A stretch of 64,000 nucleotides of DNA. Origin: Apostichopus japonicus (lineage: Eukaryota; Echinodermata; Holothuroidea; Aspidochirotida; Stichopodidae). A program made the position numbers and the translations under genes. Below the pieces are notes generated by a model. The model saw nothing but the letters and a program-made list of their open reading frames with translations. It was not told the origin of the DNA and did not search any database. Shown in pieces: positions 56,655 to 64,000 of this stretch. Numbering within the stretch: position 1 is the stretch's first letter; the number at the start of each line of letters is the position of its first letter. The stretch covers positions 8,842,501 to 8,906,500 of the forward strand of contig NC_092571.1 in NCBI RefSeq assembly GCF_037975245.1, given 5' to 3'.

Positions 56655-56840
56655 CAAAATATTCTTCTTTCAGAAGGTGCCCGAAAAATTCTCAGCATAT
56701 TGCCCGAATTTTCACAAACAAACTTGAAAAACACACTGCAAATTTTTCTTCTTTCAGTAGGTGCCCGAAAAATTCTCAGCATATTTCACACAAAAATTTG
56801 GTTGGGGGGGCTGCAGCCCCCCGCCTCCTACCCATATGGG
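56655..56840. mobile_element. MITE right end with reversed ~83-bp units
   Basis: GGTGCCCGAAAAATTCTCAGCATAT occurs twice (about 56679 and 56760), the reverse of the 10.6-kb unit. It is followed by GGTTGGGGGGGCTGCAGCCC and GCCTCCTACCCATATG. The left terminus was not found. Confidence 0.72.
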
Positions 56841-57383
56841 TTTACAGATAATCAATGGTTGTAGATTCTTAAGCTCATTTCTAAAAATATGTGATATGAT
56901 TAATCAAACATTGAACAGTAGAAGTAAAATTATTATTAGCAGTTAAAAGATGGTAGAATGTTTGACAAAACTCTTGACAAAAGAACATTAAAAACCGTAC
57001 CATCATATGATTATTATTATTATTATTTGATCCCCTTCGTTATCACAGCTTGCATTAGACCAAATGTTATGGATGCAAGCTCTTTACTTCACTGGAGATA
57101 AAATACTGCAAGCAAACATCATTATGAAATTTATGCCCATATAATTTATCCTCACCAACTTTAGTCACCAAATTGGTATAAGAACTACTGAAATTGTGCA
57201 TATAGTACATTTCTGGTGAAAGTGAGACATGGGAGGCAGTTTTGTGGCCATATCTGCGAGGTATGGATAGTTACTTTGGGAAAAAAAACCACCCATTTTC
57301 CACAACTACCTATCCTATATTTTTCAGCTGTTCATGCATATGACATCGAGAAGTGTAGCCTCTATAGGTCAATATATTAAGGC
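56841..57383. other. No gene; short ATT microsatellite
   Basis: (ATT)n near 57008-57028. No other feature. Confidence 0.45.
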
Positions 57384-57800
57384 CTACATATGTCCACAAA
57401 AAAACATGTCTGGCATGTATTGTCTTTTTCTTAAACAATACCTGGTCCTTTCCGTACCCTCAAAGAAAGTTATCTTATAATCCATGATATGCATTGAAAA
57501 ACATATGTTTCTTAATTTAAATATGATTTTCTTAAAAATGCCAACTTTAAATCCTGTGTAGTGACAATCCTCTGATGGAAACCTGTTCCTTATGGACCAA
57601 ACTGCACAGGATGGGATGACTACACGATTGTAATGTCCAGTTCTGCCGGCTTTCCAGTACATAAAAGACCTATATGCAGTGTACCTGTAGGTACTATTAC
57701 ATAACCTGTGTCCCAGTATCAGTAGGTCATATCTTTGGACCATTGCTAGATCCAAAGCTTCAGGTCCATTATTAATGACCGAAAACAGACTTTCCAACAT
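57384..57800 (-). CDS. P2X7-type C-terminal (ballast) domain protein, partial
   Basis: 138 codons on the minus strand without a stop. Residues about 35-88 read CNSTYRYTAYRSFMYWKAGR ... RVVIPSCAVWSIRNRFPSED ... YTGFKVG. This has the AYR..xxW....(8-12)..IPSC.VW.IR..FP...G.YtGFK pattern of the cytoplasmic C-terminal domain of vertebrate P2X7 receptors, a Cys-rich zinc-binding module that invertebrates carry in stand-alone, often multi-copy proteins. The upstream LESLFSVINNGPEALDLAMV fits the segment before it, but the preceding Cys-rich part is absent. No channel domain is visible. The start is unknown; this may be a last exon or a relic. The residues after GFKVG look unrelated to the domain. 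Confidence 0.65.
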   Translation of the reverse strand: MLESLFSVINNGPEALDLAMVQRYDLLILGHRLCNSTYRYTAYRSFMYWKAGRTGHYNRVVIPSCAVWSIRNRFPSEDCHYTGFKVGIFKKIIFKLRNICFSMHIMDYKITFFEGTERTRYCLRKRQYMPDMFFCGHM

Positions 57801-58471
57801 TGAGGAAAATTTATGAGTGTGATCAGCGGCAGTGGGGGAGGGTCTAAGGGGAGGGGGTTTCGTATTTTTGACTGTCTATATGCAAAATGGTGCATTCTTT
57901 TTCAGTTTCTCTGAGTAATTTTATATTGAGAATTTCATCATCATATATGTTATTGAACTCTACAAGCATGACAATTCTCAACAAAGACTTTTCTTGAATC
58001 GATGAAAGTAATCACTTGCTAACATAATCAAACCTTTTTATCGGAAATTGAAGCGCACTTCTCAATCTCTAGTACCAACACCTCTCCCACCCGGCGTTTT
58101 CCACCACCACCATGGCAAACGCACTACTCTTGTAAGTGTAAGTACTCAAAGTTGCTTTGTGTTGTAGAGGTATGTAGCCTTCTTAGCATCTTTCAGGACG
58201 GTTTTTCGGAGATTGTTTGTGGATTGCGTGTGATAAAGTGCAAATAGCGTGTGAAGGGCTGGAAATGTGTGTGTCACACGCCAAATGCGTGGGAGTTGGA
58301 ATGTCTGCGAAAATGTATGTTTGTTTAATGTAAAGGAAGAAAACGTCTTGACATATGATCTGCTTGGATCTTGAGTTCTAAATGAAAGTTATGACAGGGC
58401 TCTTGCAACCCTAATCCCAAATATAAATTATCATGTAAAACTAGCCAAATTATTGCAACCAGTATCATATT
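57801..58471. other. No gene; G-rich MITE-like fragment at 57830-57900
   Basis: GGGGGAGGGTCTAAGGGGAG followed by TATGCAAAATGGTGCATTC is the reverse of the CCCCTTAGACCCCTCCCCC tract shared by several MITEs here. No complete element. Confidence 0.45.
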
Positions 58472-58518
58472 CAGGCGCGTATCCAGGGGGGGGGGCGTTG
58501 GGGGCGCGCGCCCCCCGG

Positions 58519-58633
58519 GTAAGGAAAAGAGGAGAGAAAAAAGGAGAAGAAAAAAGGGAAAAAGAGGGGGAAAAAAGAAAAGGAGGAGAGACAGGAAGGG
58601 AAAAGAAAAAGAAAAAAGAGAAAAGGAGGGAGT
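58519..58633 (+). repeat. Polypurine tract, ~115 nt of A/G only
   Basis: From GGTAAGG onward the plus strand is essentially only A and G (GAAAAG, GGAGAG, GGGAAAAAGAGG and similar) until GTAGAAGATAG. It lies directly inside the left TIR. H-DNA/triplex potential. Confidence 0.85.
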
Positions 58634-58842
58634 AGAAGATAGCCAAGACCTCGGGAAGAGAAAGAGGAACAGTCATAGTTAAAGCGCTGATCCCTATTAT
58701 ATACACAGGGTAGCCAGTGACAGATCAAGGATTACGGAGGGGGTGTGCGCCTCACCCTACCCCTTACACCGACAACTCCATTTTTGACGTTTCCATTTTC
58801 CTCTCTCACTATATAAATACTATATATGGTCTATCATAACGC

Positions 58843-59955
58843 GTGTGTGTGCATGGACGCCTTAAACAATTGTACAATTGTGCTATATGGAACCAACTGT
58901 GGCTGGTCTTGAACTTGACCGAGTCGTCGGGGAACATTTCAGGAAGAAAGCAATGGGTCAAAATTGGCCAGACTTCGTCGACAGCTGTACAACTTAGCAG
59001 TGGCGTCCCACAAGGCTCAGTACTTGGCCCCATCATTTATTGTATGTTCACCAAACCACTGTGTGAAATCATAAAGCGTCACCAAGTCAACTACCACTGC
59101 TACGCCGATGATACGCAACTCTGTTTACAATTCGATCCCAAAATGCCATGGACAGAAATACAAGAAAAGTTGCAGGAATGTGTAAACAATGTTGGGATGT
59201 GGTTGAGGAGAAACAAACTTATGTTAAATGATGTTAAAACGGAACTTATTATTTTTTCACCTAAAACCCAATTGAAAGACGATATAACTCCGCACATTAC
59301 AGTTGGGACCAATACCATTTATCCTGCATCTATTGTTAAGAATTTAGGAGTTTACTTTGACTCTCATCTTACCATGGAGATCCAAGTTAATCATATTATC
59401 AAGTCTTGCTATTTCCATATTCGTAATATAGGTAGAATAAGAGATTTCATTACAACTGATGCATGTAAAATACTGGTTCAATCCCTCGTTACCTCTCGCT
59501 TCGATTATTGCAATTCTTTACTATTTGGTATTTCACAGTCTCTAACAAACCGCCTACAACGCACACAAAATTGTGCAGCTCGCCTTATATCTAGAACTCC
59601 TCGTCGCAACCATATATCTCCTGTACTGTATGAACTGCATTGGTTACCTGTTCGTTTTAGATCAAAATTTAAAATTCTTTTACTTACCTTTAAGGCTCTT
59701 AATCACTTGACCCCTAGTTACATCACCAATGAGACCATACCTTATATTCCGCCTAGATCATTACGCTCAATGAATAAAAATTTACTTAGTGTGCCTTCTA
59801 CCCGATCATCAACATATGAATTTAAACGTTTTGATTATACTGCTGCCACATTATGGAATAACTTACCCCAGGACATATGCAATATTAATATAGACTTAAT
59901 GCAATTCAAGAAATTACTTAAAACACTGTTTTTCAGAGCTGCCAACACAGATTAA
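58843..59955 (+). CDS. L2/CR1-like non-LTR reverse transcriptase, C-terminal 370 codons
   Basis: Longest open frame in the window and free of stops. Residues 36-60 include KQWVKIG..S.AVQLSSGVPQGSV, and YADD is at residues 87-90 (59101-59112). VKNLGVYFDSHLTM is about 165-178, SRFDYCNSLLFGI about 214-226, LQRTQNCAARLI about 236-247, HWLPVRFRSKFKILL about 267-281 and LWNNLPQDI near 346-354. Endonuclease and N-terminal RT are missing; the first ~30 residues (before GRKQW) do not fit the family, so the true homology starts near 58940. This is 5' truncation, as is usual for LINEs. The long open frame implies a relatively recent insertion. Confidence 0.92.
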   Translation: MCVHGRLKQLYNCAIWNQLWLVLNLTESSGNISGRKQWVKIGQTSSTAVQLSSGVPQGSVLGPIIYCMFTKPLCEIIKRHQVNYHCYADDTQLCLQFDPKMPWTEIQEKLQECVNNVGMWLRRNKLMLNDVKTELIIFSPKTQLKDDITPHITVGTNTIYPASIVKNLGVYFDSHLTMEIQVNHIIKSCYFHIRNIGRIRDFITTDACKILVQSLVTSRFDYCNSLLFGISQSLTNRLQRTQNCAARLISRTPRRNHISPVLYELHWLPVRFRSKFKILLLTFKALNHLTPSYITNETIPYIPPRSLRSMNKNLLSVPSTRSSTYEFKRFDYTAATLWNNLPQDICNINIDLMQFKKLLKTLFFRAANTD

Positions 59956-60204
59956 TGTACTTATTTTATACTTGCTGTACATACTTAATTTAGGTGTTAT
60001 TATTGTATTTTAGTCATAATTTTTCTATTTATTTTTCTATTTATGTTTTAACATTTCTATTTTTCTATACAATCTTAACTTTTATATCCTTTTTAACTTT
60101 TTTTACTTTTAACAAATTTTTTATCTTTTGCTGTAAAGCGCTTTAGAGCAATTTTTTAATTGAATAAGGCGCTATATAAATCTTGTGTAATAATAATAAT
60201 AACA
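59956..60204 (+). repeat. LINE 3' UTR and microsatellite tail
   Basis: T-rich UTR, then AAGCGCTTTAGAGCA ... AAGGCGCTATATAAATCTTG, a short hairpin typical of L2/CR1-type 3' ends, followed by (TAA)n at about 60188-60204. Confidence 0.85.
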
Positions 60205-60206
60205 TG

Positions 60207-60438
60207 ACGCATTTCGGGAAGGGGGCGACCGCCCCCCCCCCGAGCAAATTTTCTTTATGACATCGCTAGTAATTTCAAACTAGACAATGCTTAGATGCAA
60301 CTTACAAGGCCTGGGAAGTGTCATTTCCAGCGATCTGGGAGGCATTTTCAGGCAAAATTTTTCTTGTACGCTTCGCGCCAACTCATGGTGGCGCTTCGCT
60401 TAGATAGTTTGCCTACAGGCTTCGCCCCTCACTTGGCA
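60207..60438 (+). mobile_element. Core-bearing MITE fragment
   Basis: GGGGGCGACCGCCCCCC then the 100-bp core (60293-60410). It ends CGCTACACGCCTG, matching in reverse CAGGCTCATAGCGGGG at 30497. The left terminus was not identified. Confidence 0.7.
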
Positions 60439-60557
60439 ATTACTCGCTACACGCCTGTTCGAATTTCTAAAGCAAAGAGCAGATATAACATCATATCAGT
60501 GAGCATTTAAATGCATGTTCCACGATGAACAGCCTCAAAACTGTCTATGTGTGCAGT

Positions 60558-60987
60558 CAAAGGCGTAGGAGCCCAATTGGATTTGGGGCTGTAACGACTT
60601 GCCCGAAAAAAGGCCAACATTTTAAGCGCGCGAACATGCCGATGCCAATATCATATAAGCAAGCATCAGTTATTACATTGCATGGCATCGTGTACCTTAC
60701 AGTCCGTGAAAGTTGCACAGTATACCGCCGGATGCTAATGTAAAAAAAACCGAAATGTCTTATGTAGATGGAGAAAAAGCATACAGATCCATTTATGTCA
60801 AAACTCTCTTTTACGGTGGTAATGTCGGCCAAGCTTAGAACTGTATTTTAATTACCAAGGAGATAATTTTTAAGCTATTCATTGCTATTTATTTTTCTCT
60901 CAGTAGGTGCCCGAAAAAATGGGAAAAAATTTGGTTGCGGGGGGGGGGGGGCTGTAGCCCCTGCCTCCTACGGGACCTACGCCTATG
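60558..60987. mobile_element. hAT-like MITE, CATAGGCGTAGGAGCC family, near-perfect TSD
   Basis: Starts CAAAGGCGTAGGAGCCC and ends GGGACCTACGCCTATG. Flanks TGTGCAGT (60550-60557) and TGTGTAGT (60988-60995) differ at one of 8 bases. The right part has the GGTGCCCGAAAAAA unit and G-run with CTGTAGCCCC. Confidence 0.85.
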
Positions 60988-61667
60988 TGTGTAGTGTTCG
61001 ATTTCGATATACCTGATATCGGAAATATCTGGTATTTTTCATTTCCTTCAATGAAGTTTTATAATAGCCATTATAAGAGGTTTTAATATTTGTACACCAA
61101 TAAATTAACTGTGTCTGAATTTTCGAAAATTTCCTGACCAACATTCTTCATCATACTTTCCTCTACTCGTGCAATTTTGACCTGTCTATTAGGGGCTGAA
61201 GGAGGTTTTTCTATGTTGGTTGTCAATAGATTGAATTTTGTGCAACATTATGGGTATGTTTTGAAGTGATTTTTATTTACGAGAATGATGTGAATTTTCA
61301 AATTCTCAACAAATAATGGGCTTAAAACCTTGAAAAATGGGGCTTTCGGATATTGTGGGCCGTGACGTAGAATCACCTGCAAAAGCAATGATCCATAGGA
61401 CATGCAATGAGGTCGAACATGATGTGTGACTGGTGACAGTCTTCAAAAAGGTTATGGATGGAAAAAAACTTTTGGGAAATACTTGGTTCTCAGGCAAAAG
61501 TGTACATCTGGTTGGTCATTTTCAAGCCCGAGAAGTGCCATTTCCGGTGATCTGGGGGGGTATCAAAACCAGAAATTTTCTTGTACGCTCCGCGCCAACC
61601 GATGGTGGCGCTCCACTTAGATAGTAATTCGCGCCCCCCGGGTTAGAAAATCCTGGATACGCGCCTG

Positions 61668-63660
61668 ATATTATTTAGCAAATATTGTCAGCCAGTACTA
61701 TATAGCTAGTACAGAAACTAGGTTATAGTAGCTCTTGATTACAGTTCACAACTCTCTTTATATGACTCCATTTCGTCATGAAGATAACAAAGAAAGGCCA
61801 TGTTCGGGTCTATCCGTAGACCTGCTTATAGCAAAAATTACTAGATAGGACTTCATTTTACAATAGCGTATTAAAGAACTCGCACTCAGTGATTGGATAC
61901 AGCAACTACTCTCCCACAACCGTTCATCAGTAATTACTACTTTGTGTTCGTCACCTGTGTTACAGGACATAAACAGTAGTTACTGTACACGCCATGAGTT
62001 GTTTTTGTTTACAAATTTTAAGGTATTTGCTGTGACACTGTTTTAATGAATACTCAAGAGGTAACCTATTTACAGTAGTACTCTGAACTTAGACTTCATA
62101 AAATTAAATGTTTTTGTAAAATGATGTGATCTGCTACTGTTTAAATTGTCATAAATAACAGAAGGAAGTTATTTTCTTTATGGCTGATGTGATGAATTTG
62201 CTCACAAAGATTCACATTGGGTGTTGCCATATATATATACATTCTTAATAGTTCACTAAATTATAAGATCACTTCTCCAAAATAAAACATGATTTATGGA
62301 TGGTGTTTGCTACATATGCCTACAAAAAATGTCTGGCAGGTTATTAATTCAATCACACCCTAATATCAGCTTCGTCCTTATTGTAAAATGTTCACAATAA
62401 AATAAATTAAATAAGGGGATTAGGGGGAGGCATTAAACATATGCAGTTCCCTCTCCCACAATGGATCCATCGCAAGGTTTCACAATAGAAAGAAACTTTC
62501 AGTCAGATCTGGTCAGTCAAGCTCATTACACTGATCCTGCAGTAGGCTATACTCTGACAAAAAAGATGGTATGAAAAATTGTACCAATTATTAGTGCCAG
62601 ATTGGTTGCAGGGGGTGGTTGGTAAGCACCCCAGCCTTGGCTCCTGAATCATCAATTTGAAATTAAATAAGTAAAAATTTGGAACCACTAGTCAGATCTC
62701 CTTTGTTTCTTTTTCACCTTTTTGTTTCTTATATTTTTCCATTTTGAAGCTAATATGGGCCTGCCCAGTCCCCACCAACCCCCCCTCCCCTCCCCACCCC
62801 ATCTGAATCATCTGCTACTGTGTCACACTTTTGTCAAAAGCAGAATTATTGTTGATCTTTGGAGGGGAAGGCATGTCCCAACAAAATATGTCCCTCCAAG
62901 GTGAAGAGTATTACACCCAAACATATGTCATATTGAATTACCACTATGCATTACATCAGTGAAAATAACTAACAAAATAAATAAGCATCACATCTTTCGC
63001 ACTTGGCCGAGCCGAAGATTTATGAATTTGTTTGCCCACAGTGCAACCTTCAATGTGTGTAAAAATTACCCACATGTCCGACACTACAAATTATAACAGG
63101 TCATTCCAAGTATTACATATACAACTTTCTTGGCGTTCTCCTATTACATAAACATCTATGCCTAAACAGCATTCCAGTCACTCTACTATGGTTGAGGTGA
63201 AAAAGTACCTTTCACTATCTGAACCCCACACACACAATGACACAACCCTCATAGCCTGTTCCCACGAATGCGGGCTTGCTTCACTCTTGATCGACCGATC
63301 GAGGCTAGGGCAAGTCGATCCACCCTTTTACTCCGTGGGAACGGGGCAAGCCCCTCATGAGAGGTGGGGTTAGGACAGCTAAGCCCGGGTAAACGTTGAC
63401 CAATGTAAATAAACTATTGTCTTGGGGGTGTAAAAGATACGATGGATTTTATCAGTTGTGGTTTCCGCCGCTTGCTTATTTCTGTATCAACATAAACTGT
63501 GTCTATTTTCAAATTGGTTGTGTATGTGTACAATGGACTGATGCAGTGAGAATGAAGGAATTACCTAAGGCATTGCTGAGTAGTAGGCCTACACAGTGTA
63601 GCTGCCCGTGTATATTTGCATAAATAGAGTATAACGTGTGAGTTGCTTTCTTGAAGGCAT
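61668..63660. other. No gene recognised
   Basis: Frames are short. At 63262-63350, TTCCCACG and GCGGGCTTGC are mirrored by CGTGGGAA and GGGCAAGCCC, an imperfect dyad. A short (TTA)n tract starts at about 63680. No domain recognised. Confidence 0.45.
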
Positions 63661-63727
63661 CCAGATAACCGGAAAGGCCATTATTATTATTATTACTATT
63701 ATTATTATCGATATTTTCCTGTACAGT

Positions 63728-63940
63728 ATGTCGCAGAAGTTTACAGAGCGAAGTATGTGGTCAGATGATGAAGTATTATCATTGCTTGGCATTTGGTGCG
63801 ACGAAAATAATATGTCGAAACTTGATGGGACATGCCGCAATGTCCCAGTGTGCTGAGACATATGTATGCGTATGGGAGAGAAAGGCTACGGCAGAACGGT
63901 CAGCCAAATAAAGTAAAAACTGAAAAATTTAAGCTAGGTT
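63728..63940 (+). pseudogene. Myb/SANT-like DNA-binding domain, two in-frame stops
   Basis: ATG at 63728 begins MSQKFTERSMWSDDEVLSLL then GIWCDENNMSKLDGTCRN, the first two helices of a trihelix-type Myb/SANT-like domain (W-x(n)-LL-x-IW...L-x-GT-x-RN). In the same frame after a TGA come DICMRMGEKGYGRTVSQIK, then a TAA, then KLKNLS, completing the domain. Such domains occur in Harbinger transposon Myb proteins and in host transcription factors. Two point stops make it a pseudogene or decayed exon. Confidence 0.65.
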
Positions 63941-64000
63941 TACTGGCTTTTATTTTCTCGATAATCAGGAACATAATATGTAGTATCCCAACTAACACGT

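Larger units (their letters stand above)
58472..61667. mobile_element. TIR pair CAGGCGCGTATCCAGG enclosing nested elements
   Basis: Left end CAGGCGCGTATCCAGGGGGG, right end CCTGGATACGCGCCTG. Flanks ATCATATT and ATATTATT match at 6 of 8 bases (last five of left equal first five of right: ATATT). Inside are a purine tract, an L2/CR1-like LINE 3' half, a core-bearing MITE fragment, a complete small MITE (60558-60987) and another core (61530-61625). It reads as one MITE swollen by insertions, or as two related ends. Confidence 0.6.

Noticed and set aside
58453-58635. Lys/Glu-rich small protein
   Set aside because: Translation of the polypurine tract.
63262-63350. Complete MITE
   Set aside because: Dyads TTCCCACG/CGTGGGAA and GGGCTTGC/GCAAGCCC are present but no flanking duplication or second copy was seen.

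Overview
Eukaryotic (animal) genomic DNA with no bacterial-type gene organisation. It is AT-rich, has introns and splice-like sites, a tRNA-derived SINE, non-LTR retrotransposons, a DIRS-like retrotransposon, and very many DNA-transposon derivatives (MITEs) flanked by 8-bp or TTAA target-site duplications (TSDs). The style of the repeats suggests a marine invertebrate, probably a deuterostome such as an echinoderm; that is an inference. No complete, unbroken host gene was found.

Layout. 0-1.3 kb: GTT/CAA-rich tandem array, then a 34-bp perfect palindrome. 2.3-4.1 kb: degraded non-LTR element with an insertion. 6.2-7.8 kb: 1.6-kb TIR element with a perfect TSD; a second copy lies at 38.6-40.1 kb. 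10.6-11.1 kb: composite MITE. 11.2-14.0 kb: endonuclease/RT retroelement, internally duplicated and hit by a MITE whose empty site survives in the duplicate. 14.8-21 kb: MITEs and tandem repeats. 22.4-25.3 kb (minus): decayed transposase-like gene. 26.8-34.6 kb: dense MITEs, a SINE and a minisatellite. 35.0-44.0 kb: a TTAA/TIR pair 9 kb apart with candidate exons inside. 46.4-53.3 kb: a ~360-bp tandem array split by a DIRS-like element, which contains a hAT-like element, which contains a LINE fragment. 53.5-57 kb: palindromic and AGGTCA-rich repeats. 57.4-57.8 kb (minus): P2X7-type C-terminal domain ORF. 58.5-61.7 kb: TIR pair enclosing the most intact RT ORF and further MITEs. 63.7-63.9 kb: Myb/SANT-like domain with two stops.

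How it fits together: the window is a transposon graveyard with readable nesting. MITE families with different termini (CATAGGCGTA, CAGTGGCGGAGC, CAGGGGCGG, CAGGCGCGTATCC) share one ~100-bp core, seen ten times. The most unusual signals are this shared core, a 34-bp palindrome that behaves like a hAT element reduced to its two terminal repeats, the four-level nest around the DIRS element, and candidate exons at 35.2, 38.2 and 44.5 kb whose splice phases agree.
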